The position numbers and the translations under genes are program-made. The notes beneath the pieces are model-generated. The model made no database searches, was not told the origin of the DNA, and worked only from the letters and a program-made list of their open reading frames with translations. A stretch of DNA of 11,675 nt from DASXRA01 sp036506155 (GTDB lineage Bacteria; Actinomycetota; Actinomycetes; Mycobacteriales; Jatrophihabitantaceae): contig DASXSF010000094.1 of assembly GCA_036506155.1 (NCBI GenBank), positions 1-11,675 on the forward strand, given 5' to 3'. This document shows positions 5,582-11,605 of this stretch, piece after piece (within the stretch, counting starts at the first letter, position 1; the number at the start of each line of letters is the position of its first letter).

Positions 5582-5983
5582 TCAGGGTGCGCTGCGCCCG
5601 GCTTGTTGCCCGGCCAGCAGGTCGCGGATCTCGGTGAGCATGTCCACTTCGGTCGGCGGGGCCGGCGGCACGCCCCGCCGTACGCGCAGCCTCTGGTTCG
5701 GCACCACCAGGATCGCGTAGATGATCGCGGCCGTGAGTGTGAGGACGATCAGCGAGTTGATCAGCGTGGAGATGTCGATGAACGTCTTGGACTTCAGCCC
5801 GCCGCCACGGAGCGAGAACCCCCAGCCGTTGACGCTCGCCCCGGAAATGCGTTGATGATCGGAGTCACGATCGTGCTTACCAACGTGTCGACCACCTTTG
5901 CGAATGAGGTCGCAAATGACGAACGCGACAGCTAGGTCCACGACGTTGCTGCGGAAGACGAAGTCCTTGAAGCCCCTGAACAT
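5582..5983 (-). CDS. mscL: MscL large-conductance mechanosensitive channel, with two compensating frameshifts
   Basis: ATG 5983 (AGGGGG 4 nt upstream) opens a 133-residue frame. 'FRGFKDFVFRSNVVDLAVAF' (residues 2-21) is the MscL N-terminus and start of the first membrane helix. 'TFIDISTLINSLIVLTLTAA' and the next strand to ILVVP (about 67-95) is the second helix. 'VDMLTEIRDLLAGQ' is the cytoplasmic helix. MscL is a pentameric tension-gated pore that releases solutes on hypo-osmotic shock. Residues 24-46 (CDLIRKGG...HQRI) are not MscL-like. The other reverse frame over about 5843-5914 reads 'FATSFAKVVDTLVSTIVTPI' then INAFPG, the expected rest of helix 1. A loss of about 8 or 11 nt near 5914-5918 and of one G in the run at 5839-5842 explains this; together they restore frame. 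As written the channel would not work. Confidence 0.85.
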   Translation of the reverse strand: MFRGFKDFVFRSNVVDLAVAFVICDLIRKGGRHVGKHDRDSDHQRISGASVNGWGFSLRGGGLKSKTFIDISTLINSLIVLTLTAAIIYAILVVPNQRLRVRRGVPPAPPTEVDMLTEIRDLLAGQQAGRSAP

Positions 5984-6117
5984 GCCGCCCCCTAAGCGGT
6001 CGTGTGCATGACGCTCTGCCACCGCGGCAGATGTTTGGGGGGAGCCGGACCACGTCGCGTGTTGGCGAAGGTAGGTAAGAGGTCGGGGTCGGCGCATCGT
6101 GTCGCTGGACAGCCGTT

Positions 6118-6747
6118 CTAGGGCGGGTGCCGCAGTGTCGCCACCAAAGCTCGGCCCGATACGGCCGCAAGCTTCAGCGCTGTCGTTGCAGTGACGGCAA
6201 CCACGACGCCGAACGAATCGCCGTCGCCGGGACTCGACGTCACAGCGAGAATTGGTACGGACTCGGCGAGCACGTGTGCCGCGGGTGGCGCGCTGCTGGC
6301 CGCCTCAGGAGGATCGCCCACAAGCAGATCGACGAACTCGCCCGCGTGAAGGAGCCCGGCCGCACCACCGGTGACCTGAACCGGAACCGCCCGCAACGTC
6401 GGCGACAGTCCGGCCGCGACTCCTGATCCTGACAGCCGCGTTTCGGTGATCGCCTCGCCGGCTCGCACGGCTCCGGCCAAGCGTCGCCCGGCCACCGCGC
6501 CGCGAGATGAGAATGCGCCCACCGGACGCAGTTCATCGGGCCAGGTGCGCAGCCGGACGTCGGCGGGGGACAGCTGGGTACCCGCAGCGAGGTCGTGCGC
6601 CGCGACGAGCAGCGGATGCCCCGTGCCGCGGGTGTCGCCAGGATGGCGGGCACCCAGTGCTGCGGCGCCAGCGAGCAGCAGGCAGCACAGGGCGAGCACG
6701 CGCCGCGGCCAGCCGTTCAGCCGGGCGGCGAGGTCATGGATCGACAC
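6118..6747 (-). CDS. SAF-domain, CpaB/RcpC-like membrane-anchored protein
   Basis: This 209-residue protein has one N-terminal membrane segment (about residues 16-34, RRVLALCCLLLAGAAALGA) after a short cytoplasmic stretch. A SAF domain follows (about 45-105: 'PLLVAAHDLAAGTQLSPADV', 'GAVAGRRLAGAVRAGEAIT'), then a C-terminal part with 'VPVQVTGGAAGLLHAGEFVD' typical of the RcpC/CpaB fold. CpaB proteins assist Flp/Tad pilus assembly in the cell envelope. No other pilus gene is in the window, and actinobacteria often carry such a SAF gene alone near mscL, so its role here is open. It lies 106 bp downstream of the FmdB-type gene, in a gap holding two DnaA-box-like sites. No clear ribosome site precedes the ATG. 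Confidence 0.8.
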   Translation of the reverse strand: MSIHDLAARLNGWPRRVLALCCLLLAGAAALGARHPGDTRGTGHPLLVAAHDLAAGTQLSPADVRLRTWPDELRPVGAFSSRGAVAGRRLAGAVRAGEAITETRLSGSGVAAGLSPTLRAVPVQVTGGAAGLLHAGEFVDLLVGDPPEAASSAPPAAHVLAESVPILAVTSSPGDGDSFGVVVAVTATTALKLAAVSGRALVATLRHPP

Positions 6748-6798
6748 GCAGGCCAGTCAAACGCACGCGAACCGCGCCGGCTGCCCGAGATTCGAGCC

Positions 6799-6826
6799 TG
6801 TGGATAACCGGCAGGCCTGTGGATAG
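6799..6826 (-). promoter_or_regulatory. pair of DnaA-box-like sites upstream of the SAF gene
   Basis: On the reverse strand TTATCCACA (6807-6799) matches the DnaA-box consensus exactly. CTATCCACA (6826-6818) differs at one base. Both are in the same orientation, 19 bp apart, and both extend as TATCCACAGGC. They lie 50-80 bp before the SAF gene start. Binding by DnaA is inferred from sequence only. Confidence 0.5.
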
Positions 6827-6853
6827 TCCGCTTGACGTGCCAGCTGAGCGAGG

Positions 6854-7147
6854 CTATGAGGACGCGGCTGCCTTGGCCGGGATACCGGAGCCGGTCGCGG
6901 CGGGCTTGGGTTTCCTCTCGGTTGCCGGCTTGGAATCTGCCTTGGCCTCACTGGACGATGCAGCGGCCCGGCTGTCCGTGCGATAGAAGCCCGAACCCTT
7001 GAAGACGACGCCGACGGACCCGAAGACCTTGCGCACGGCCTGCCCACACACCGGGCAGGTGCTCGCGGCCGGGTCAGTAAACGACTGCACGAGCTCGAAC
7101 TGGTTGCCGCAGTCGGGATTCGTGCAGGTGTACTGGTACGTGGGCAT
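6854..7147 (-). CDS. FmdB-family zinc-ribbon protein, Ruc (Rv0991c)-like redox chaperone
   Basis: This encodes 97 residues from ATG 7147, with GGAGGA (7162-7157, reverse) 9 nt upstream. The N-terminus 'MPTYQYTCTNPDCGNQFELV' and 'CPVCG' form the FmdB-type zinc ribbon. 'VGVVFKGSGFYRTDSR' is the family core. After it comes a disordered Ala/Ser/Lys tail. The M. tuberculosis homologue Rv0991c (Ruc) is a chaperone activated when its zinc cysteines are oxidised; it cooperates with DnaK and has an unstructured C-terminus, as here. The first cysteine pair is spaced C-x4-C rather than the usual C-x2-C. The upstream region carries a CIRCE operator and a sigma-H/R-like promoter, which fits a heat and oxidation response. 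The gene lies 79 bp after the 5-FTHF cyclo-ligase, on the same strand. Confidence 0.85.
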   Translation of the reverse strand: MPTYQYTCTNPDCGNQFELVQSFTDPAASTCPVCGQAVRKVFGSVGVVFKGSGFYRTDSRAAASSSEAKADSKPATERKPKPAATGSGIPAKAAASS

Positions 7148-7165
7148 CGTTCGCGGTCCTCCGGG

Positions 7166-7192
7166 TTGGCACTCTACCAACAAGACTGCTAA
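7166..7192 (-). promoter_or_regulatory. CIRCE element (HrcA operator) before the FmdB/Ruc-like gene
   Basis: The reverse strand reads TTAGCAGTC-N9-GAGTGCCAA. The CIRCE consensus is TTAGCACTC-N9-GAGTGCTAA, so each half matches at 8 of 9 positions with the exact 9-nt spacer. It ends 18 nt before the ATG at 7147, just upstream of the ribosome site. CIRCE is the site of the HrcA repressor, which releases chaperone genes upon heat shock. Confidence 0.85.
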
Positions 7193-7218
7193 CCATGGTG
7201 CGCGTCGGTGGCATTCCC
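7191..7218 (-). promoter_or_regulatory. sigma-H/sigma-R-like promoter overlapping the CIRCE element
   Basis: On the reverse strand GGGAAT (7218-7213) is followed after 19 nt by GTT (7193-7191). This resembles the GGAAT/GGAAC...GTT promoters read by the redox sigma factors SigH (mycobacteria) and SigR (Streptomyces). The last two bases of GTT are the first two of CIRCE, so HrcA bound there would block transcription start. It lies in the gap after the cyclo-ligase stop, giving the chaperone gene its own promoter. Confidence 0.55.
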
Positions 7219-7226
7219 GTCCAGTG

Positions 7227-7751
7227 TCAGGGACGCAGATCATGCCAGCCCGACGGGGTGATCGCGCCGGTAACCGGCACGTCCCAGTCGTCGCGGGGCA
7301 ACTCGGCGACGAGTTCGTCGTCGTAGACCAGCGCGCAGATGGGCACCCCGGGCGGCACCCGGGCCAATGCCCGGTCGTAGGAGCCGCCACCACGGCCGAG
7401 CCGCACCCCGATCCGGGACACGGCGACCGCCGGCGCCAGCACGGCGTCGACGCCGGCGATCGCGTCAACGCCGAGCGGTTCACCGCTCGGCCACGGGGTC
7501 CAATCGAGGTCGCGGTCCGCTCGGAGTAGCGGGACGAGCACCACGGCGCGCACTGCCAGCACGTCAAGCAGTTCGATCGAGCCCGGTTCGGTGCGCAGCG
7601 GTCGGTAAGCCGCGAGCCGGCGCAAGGTGCCGAACCTGTCCAGGACGTGCGCGCGCACGCGGGCGCGGGCCACGGCGACGCTGTCGGAAGGCAGTCCGGC
7701 GCGCGCCGCGAGGAGCTTCGCGCGTAGCTCCGTCTTGTCCGGCGTTCCCAT
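7227..7751 (-). CDS. 5-formyltetrahydrofolate cyclo-ligase (MTHFS)
   Basis: This 174-residue cytoplasmic enzyme converts 5-formyl-THF to 5,10-methenyl-THF with ATP, returning the storage folate to one-carbon metabolism. The family signature 'IGVRLGRGGGSYDRALARVP' (about residues 113-132) holds the glycine-rich ATP/folate loop; 'Y' of the more common GGGYYDR is S here, a frequent variant. The N-terminal 'KTELRAKLLAARAGL' and the late 'ALVYDDELVAELP' segment also fit, and the length is normal. Its ATG lies only 18 bp from that of the divergent galU, so the promoters of both must overlap the coding regions. The same divergent pair occurs in M. tuberculosis (Rv0992c/galU). Confidence 0.93.
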   Translation of the reverse strand: MGTPDKTELRAKLLAARAGLPSDSVAVARARVRAHVLDRFGTLRRLAAYRPLRTEPGSIELLDVLAVRAVVLVPLLRADRDLDWTPWPSGEPLGVDAIAGVDAVLAPAVAVSRIGVRLGRGGGSYDRALARVPPGVPICALVYDDELVAELPRDDWDVPVTGAITPSGWHDLRP

Positions 7752-7762
7752 GCCGTTAGTCT
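7735..7762 (+). promoter_or_regulatory. galU promoter candidate (leaderless)
   Basis: TTGTCC (7735-7740), a 16-bp spacer and TAGTCT (7757-7762) precede the galU ATG at 7770 by 7 nt, so transcription would begin at or next to the start codon. The -35 lies within the divergent cyclo-ligase gene. There is no ribosome site before galU, in keeping with leaderless translation. Confidence 0.45.
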
Positions 7763-7769
7763 GCCGGGC

Positions 7770-8663
7770 ATGCCTGGTAACCGTGTAACGACTGCTCTGA
7801 TCCCTGCGGCCGGCCGAGGAACGCGGTTCTTGCCGGTTACCAAGGTGGTGCCCAAAGAGCTACTCCCGATCGTCAGTACGCCGGCGCTCGAGTACGTCGT
7901 CGCCGAGGCTGTGCGCAATGGGCTTGGCGACGTGATCCTCGTCGTCAACGAGGGCAAGCAGGCGATCGCCGACTACTTCGCGCCCCATCCTGAGCTGGAG
8001 GCCGCGCTCGCCGCCAAACACGACGACGCCGCGCTGGCCGCGATCCGGCGGCCGGAGCAGCTCGCGACGATCCACGAGGTGGAACAGTTCGAGCCCCGCG
8101 GGCTGGGTGATGCCGTGGCGCACGGTGAGGAGCTCGCCGCAGGTGGTCCGGTCGCCGTGCTACTGCCCGATGATCTGATCGACGAGGACGACGACCTGCT
8201 CGAGCAAATGCTGCGCGTTTACGACGAGCACGGCGGCATCGTGGTAGGGCTCATTGATGTGCCGCGCGCGGAGGTTCGCAGGTACGGCTGCGTCGCGACG
8301 TCCCGAATCGAGGGGGACGTCGTCACGATCAACGACCTTGTCGAGAAGCCGGCTCCGAAACAGGCGCCCAGCACGCTGGCGATCTTCGGACGGTACGTGC
8401 TGCCGCCGGAGATCTTCGCCTCGATACGAGACACGGGGCCCGGCGCGGGTGGCGAGATCCAGCTGACCGACGCGATGCTCCGCCTGGTGCGCGAGGGCAT
8501 GCCCGCGCATGGCGTCGTGTTCCGCGGGCAGCGCTACGACACGGGCGAGCCGTTCGGCTACGTCCGCGCCGTCGTGCAGCTGGCCACGCGCCATCCGGAA
8601 CTCGGCGCGCGGTTCACCACGTGGTTGCGCGACTATGTGACTGGGCTCGAGCGCGAGGAGTAG
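7770..8663 (+). CDS. galU: UTP-glucose-1-phosphate uridylyltransferase
   Basis: This 297-residue enzyme makes UDP-glucose from UTP and glucose-1-phosphate for cell-wall glycans, trehalose and glycolipids. The nucleotide-binding signature 'IPAAGRGTRFLPVTKVVPKE' spans residues 11-30 with Arg19 and Lys29. Further motifs are 'LPIVSTPALEYVVAEA', 'EQFEPRGLGDAVAHGEEL', 'VLLPDDLIDE', 'LVEKPAPKQAPS', 'GRYVLPPEIF' and 'GGEIQLTDAM', all standard for bacterial GalU. The protein is complete. Its stop is 3 nt before the GTG of moeA, so galU, moeA and rimJ form one operon. The 18-bp divergent gap with the cyclo-ligase holds the -10 box. Confidence 0.96.
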   Translation: MPGNRVTTALIPAAGRGTRFLPVTKVVPKELLPIVSTPALEYVVAEAVRNGLGDVILVVNEGKQAIADYFAPHPELEAALAAKHDDAALAAIRRPEQLATIHEVEQFEPRGLGDAVAHGEELAAGGPVAVLLPDDLIDEDDDLLEQMLRVYDEHGGIVVGLIDVPRAEVRRYGCVATSRIEGDVVTINDLVEKPAPKQAPSTLAIFGRYVLPPEIFASIRDTGPGAGGEIQLTDAMLRLVREGMPAHGVVFRGQRYDTGEPFGYVRAVVQLATRHPELGARFTTWLRDYVTGLEREE

Positions 8664-8666
8664 GCA

Positions 8667-9908
8667 GTGGCTGATGACCCACCGATGCGGTCGGTCGACG
8701 AGCACCTGGCCACGGTGCTAGACGGCATTGGCACGGTCGCGCCGATCGAGTTGCCCCTGCTGGAGGCGCAGGGGCTGCTCCTCGCGGAGAACATCGTCAC
8801 GCGGGGGCCGTTGCCCGGCTTCGACAATTCCGCGATGGACGGCTACGCAGTGCGCGCCGTCGACACGCGCGGTGCCAGTGAGGAACATCCACTCGACCTG
8901 CCGGTCGTGGGAGACGTGGTCGCCGGGACGAAGAGCCGCAACGGCATGGGTCCGGGACTCGCGATGCGGATCATGACGGGCGCGCCCCTGCCCGCGGGGG
9001 CGGATGCCGTCATCCCGCTGGAGAACACCGATCGCGGCCTCGCCCGGGTGAGGATCACGGGGCCTGCGCGCAGCGGCGACTGCGTGCGCCGGGCCGGTGA
9101 GGACCTGCCGGCCGGCTCCCAGGCACTCGCTACCGGGGCGGCGATCGGCCCGCAGCAGATAGCCCTGCTCGCGGCGATCGGACGGGAGCGGGTACTGGTC
9201 CGGCCGCGTCCCCGCGTCGTCGTGATCTCGACCGGCAGCGAGCTCGTCGAGGTGGGTCAGCAGCCCGGCTTCGGCGAGGTTCCCGACTCGAACTCCTACC
9301 TTCTGGCCGCAGCCGCGCGTGATGCCGGCGCCGACACGTACCGAGCCGGGATCATCCCGGACGATCACAGCAAGTTTCTCGACGTCCTGGAAAGCCAGCT
9401 GCTGCGCGCCGACATCTTGATCACCACAGGCGGTGTCAGCATGGGGGCCTTCGACATCGTCAAGCAGGCGTTGTCCGAACTGGGCACCGTGCAGTTCCTC
9501 CGCGTCGCCATGCAGCCGGGCAAGCCGCAGGGGTTCGGACACCTCGGCGACCACGTGCCGATCTTCTGCCTTCCCGGCAATCCGGTCAGCGCCCTGGTGT
9601 CGTTCGAAGTGTTCGTGCGGCCGGCGATCCGCAAACTGCTCGGGAAGCGCCAACTCCAGCGGGCCACGGTCCAGGCCGTTGCGCTCGACGGCGTCGAGAG
9701 CCCGCCCGGCGTGCGTCAGTACCGCCGCGGCGTACTGCATCGCGAAGCCAACGACACGTACAGCGTGTCCTTCGTCGGGGGCGCTGGTTCGCACCTGATC
9801 GCCGCGATGGCGTCCGCGAACTGCCTGGTCGTGATCGACGAGGCGGTAACCGAGGTCGTCGCGGGCTCGCGAGCGACGGTCATCCCGCTGCTGCTGTCTC
9901 AGCGCTGA
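8667..9908 (+). CDS. moeA: MoeA / gephyrin-like molybdotransferase (Glp)
   Basis: From GTG 8667 (GAGGAG 5-6 nt upstream) the gene encodes 413 residues, the standard MoeA length. MoeA inserts molybdate into adenylyl-molybdopterin to finish the cofactor. 'SAMDGYAVRA' (MDGYA at 57-61), 'MTGAPLPAGADAVIPLE', 'ISTGSELVE' (~188), 'PDSNSYLLAA', 'TTGGVSMGAFDIVKQ' (~253), 'MQPGKPQGFG' (~282) and 'CLPGNPVSALVSFEVF' (~301) show all domains including the MPT-binding fold and the C-terminal beta barrel. In Corynebacterium the paralogue at this locus, Glp, binds FtsZ and the membrane receptor GlpR. The neighbours here (rimJ, then a GlpR-like protein) match that locus, so the protein may be Glp rather than, or as well as, a metabolic MoeA. 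Sequence alone does not settle which. Confidence 0.94.
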   Translation: MADDPPMRSVDEHLATVLDGIGTVAPIELPLLEAQGLLLAENIVTRGPLPGFDNSAMDGYAVRAVDTRGASEEHPLDLPVVGDVVAGTKSRNGMGPGLAMRIMTGAPLPAGADAVIPLENTDRGLARVRITGPARSGDCVRRAGEDLPAGSQALATGAAIGPQQIALLAAIGRERVLVRPRPRVVVISTGSELVEVGQQPGFGEVPDSNSYLLAAAARDAGADTYRAGIIPDDHSKFLDVLESQLLRADILITTGGVSMGAFDIVKQALSELGTVQFLRVAMQPGKPQGFGHLGDHVPIFCLPGNPVSALVSFEVFVRPAIRKLLGKRQLQRATVQAVALDGVESPPGVRQYRRGVLHREANDTYSVSFVGGAGSHLIAAMASANCLVVIDEAVTEVVAGSRATVIPLLLSQR

Positions 9909-10532
9909 GTGATGGTGGCTCATCCAGGGTGGCCCGCCGAGCTGGTCGCTGGCCCGGTGCGGCTGCGCCCACCGCGCCGACGGGACGCGCGCGCCTGGAG
10001 CGAGGTGCGGTTGCGCAACGAACAGTGGCTCTCGCCCTGGGAGGCCACTTCGTCGCTGCGCTGGGCCGACAGGAACGCGATCTCGGCGTGGCTGCCGCTG
10101 CTGGCGGCGCTGCGCAAGGCGGCGCGCGCCGGGACGATGCTGCCGTTCGTCGTCACCTACGGGTCGCGTCTGGTAGGGCAGATGAACGTGTCGAACGTCG
10201 TACACGGTGCCCTGCGCGGTTGCTCGGTCGGCTATTGGATCGACTCCGCGGTGGCCGGGCGCGGAATCACGCCCACCGCGCTGGCCCTCGTGATCGACCA
10301 CTGTTTCACCGGTGTCGGGCTGCACCGCGTCCAAGTGGACATCCGCCCCGAAAATGCAGCCAGCCTGCGGGTTGTCGAGAAGCTCGGACTGCGCCGGGAG
10401 GGCTACTTCGAGCGGTTCCTGGACATCGACGGCGCGTGGCGTGATCACATCGCCTTCGCGATCACCGTCGAGGAGTTGGGCGGGCGCTCATTGCAGTCGC
10501 GGCTGCGCTCGCTGCCGCCGATGCCACCGTGA
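9909..10532 (+). CDS. rimJ: RimJ/RimL-family GNAT N-acetyltransferase
   Basis: This 207-residue GNAT enzyme is related to RimJ, which acetylates the N-terminus of ribosomal protein S5, though the true substrate in actinobacteria is not established. 'GPVRLRPPRRRDARAWSEVR' opens the fold. 'GYWIDSAVAGRGITPTALAL' carries the acetyl-CoA loop (about residues 110-122). 'GLHRVQVDIRPENAASLRVV' and 'EKLGLRREGYFERFLDIDG' are the typical C-terminal strands of the RimJ branch. The moeA stop is followed at once by GTG-ATG-GTG, all in frame; translation is probably coupled, and the exact first codon is unclear. The order moeA-rimJ-membrane protein is the same as M. tuberculosis Rv0994-Rv0996. Confidence 0.87.
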   Translation: MMVAHPGWPAELVAGPVRLRPPRRRDARAWSEVRLRNEQWLSPWEATSSLRWADRNAISAWLPLLAALRKAARAGTMLPFVVTYGSRLVGQMNVSNVVHGALRGCSVGYWIDSAVAGRGITPTALALVIDHCFTGVGLHRVQVDIRPENAASLRVVEKLGLRREGYFERFLDIDGAWRDHIAFAITVEELGGRSLQSRLRSLPPMPP

Positions 10533-10634
10533 CGAGTTCCTCAACGCCGGCCGACACGCCGGGCGAGGTGGCCCACGCTGGTCGCCGACCCGGTTACGGT
10601 GTGTGAGCCTGTGACTGGTGTGACTGGAGGTGCG

Positions 10635-11402
10635 ATGACGTCACCGATGTTGACGGTGGTCGTCCTCGCCGTCCTGTGGCTGATCGTGGTCGTGCCGATG
10701 ATCGTCCGGCGGCACGACGACCGCGCCCACGAACGGTCGGTCGAGCAGTTCGGCCGATCGATGCGCGCGCTCACCCGCAGGCATGTCGCCCTGTCGCGTC
10801 CTGCCGTGTCACGTCGGGCCGACGTCGACGACACGCGTCAGGCCGTCCGCTGGGTCGCCGGCCCGCGGACGTCGCCGCGGATCTCCGAGCCGCGGCCCGA
10901 ACTGTTCGTGCCTGGAGCGCGTGCTGCCGCGCTCGCGCCCTCGATGCGCAGGCCCGTTCCCGCCGCGGAGGAGGCGCTCATGTACCCCGTCGACCGCACC
11001 GAGATGTCACCGGCAAGGCTGGCGATGATGGCCCGCCGACGGCGCTCACTCGCCATTCTCGGCCTCGGCAGCGTGGTCACATTGGTGCTCGCCGTCGTCC
11101 TGGGCGGGGTGCTGTGGGTGCCCGCGCTGCTGTTCCTCTCCGGACTCGGCGGCTATGTCTACTTCCTGCGCAGCCAGGTGGTGCGTGACCGCGAACGCCG
11201 CGAAGCGCGGCAGGTCCGGGCGAGCGCTCGCGGGCCGGTCAGCTACGACGCCACCGACGACCCCGAGCCGAACGTCGCCGACTCGACAGTGCGCATCGAC
11301 GATGACGCTCTTGCCCTGCATGATCACGACACGATCGACCTGACCGGGCTCTACGCCGAGGAGTCGTTCGCCCAGGACGCCGCGCAGCGGCGGGCAAGCT
11401 AG
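10635..11402 (+). CDS. glpR: GlpR/SepX-like membrane protein of the divisome
   Basis: From ATG 10635, with GGAGG ending 4 nt upstream, the product is 255 residues. An N-terminal helix (about residues 4-24, MLTVVVLAVLWLIVVVPMIV) is followed by a basic cytoplasmic linker of about 110 residues. Two further membrane segments follow ('SLAILGLGSVVTLVLAVVLG' and 'VLWVPALLFLSGLGGYVYFL'), then an acidic tail of ~70 residues. This layout and the position after moeA/rimJ match GlpR of Corynebacterium (membrane receptor for the gephyrin-like Glp) and SepX of Streptomyces, both linked to cell division; M. tuberculosis Rv0996 is equivalent. An upstream GTG at 10599 is in frame, but the added residues precede the membrane helix and lack a ribosome site. 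A TACGGT box at 10595-10600 could be a separate promoter. Confidence 0.78.
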   Translation: MTSPMLTVVVLAVLWLIVVVPMIVRRHDDRAHERSVEQFGRSMRALTRRHVALSRPAVSRRADVDDTRQAVRWVAGPRTSPRISEPRPELFVPGARAAALAPSMRRPVPAAEEALMYPVDRTEMSPARLAMMARRRRSLAILGLGSVVTLVLAVVLGGVLWVPALLFLSGLGGYVYFLRSQVVRDRERREARQVRASARGPVSYDATDDPEPNVADSTVRIDDDALALHDHDTIDLTGLYAEESFAQDAAQRRAS

Positions 11403-11440
11403 CGATCCGCGCCCTCCGTCGAGTCCACGCCGGAGAAGAA

Positions 11441-11467
11441 TTGAGGGGCCGGCGCACCTGCTAGCCT
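11441..11467 (+). promoter_or_regulatory. candidate promoter of tRNA-Ala
   Basis: TTGAGG (11441-11446) and TAGCCT (11462-11467) are separated by 15 bp, short of the usual 17. The expected start near 11474 leaves a ~30-nt leader before the tRNA. This is the best match in the gap. Confidence 0.35.
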
Positions 11468-11503
11468 TGGCAGTCGGCTCCGGATGTCCGGGGTTCCCGA
11501 GTC

Positions 11504-11580
11504 GGGGCTGTGGCGCAGTCCGGTAGCGCACCTCGTTCGCATCGAGGGGGTCAGGGGTTCAAATCCCCTCAGCTCCACCA
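11504..11580 (+). tRNA. tRNA-Ala (anticodon CGC)
   Basis: This is a complete 77-nt cloverleaf including an encoded CCA end. The acceptor GGGGCTG pairs with CAGCTCC and includes the G3-U70 wobble pair that marks alanine tRNAs. D stem is GCGC/GCGC, the anticodon arm is CCTCG-TTCGCAT-CGAGG (CGC, reading GCG), and the T arm is AGGGG-TTCAAAT-CCCCT. Unlike tRNA-Arg at the other end of the window, CCA is genome-encoded. Confidence 0.97.
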
Positions 11581-11585
11581 CCGAG

Positions 11586-11605
11586 GCCCCGGATTCCGGG
11601 GCTTT
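11586..11605 (+). terminator. intrinsic terminator after tRNA-Ala
   Basis: GCCCCGG (11586-11592) pairs with CCGGGGC (11596-11602) around ATT, followed by TTT. It begins 5 nt after the tRNA. The rest of the window (11606-11675) shows no gene or clear site. Confidence 0.75.

Noticed and set aside
6832..6860. Forward sigma70-like promoter TTGACG-N17-TATGAG reading into the 3' end of the FmdB-type gene antisense
   Set aside because: The -35 and spacing are good, but the -10 lacks its final T and no gene follows on that strand. Antisense transcription cannot be supported from this alone.
8718..10448. 576-residue open frame on the reverse strand
   Set aside because: It is antisense to moeA and rimJ, both with full family motifs. 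Long shadow frames are expected at this GC content, and the shadow has Arg/His/Gln-rich composition with no domain.
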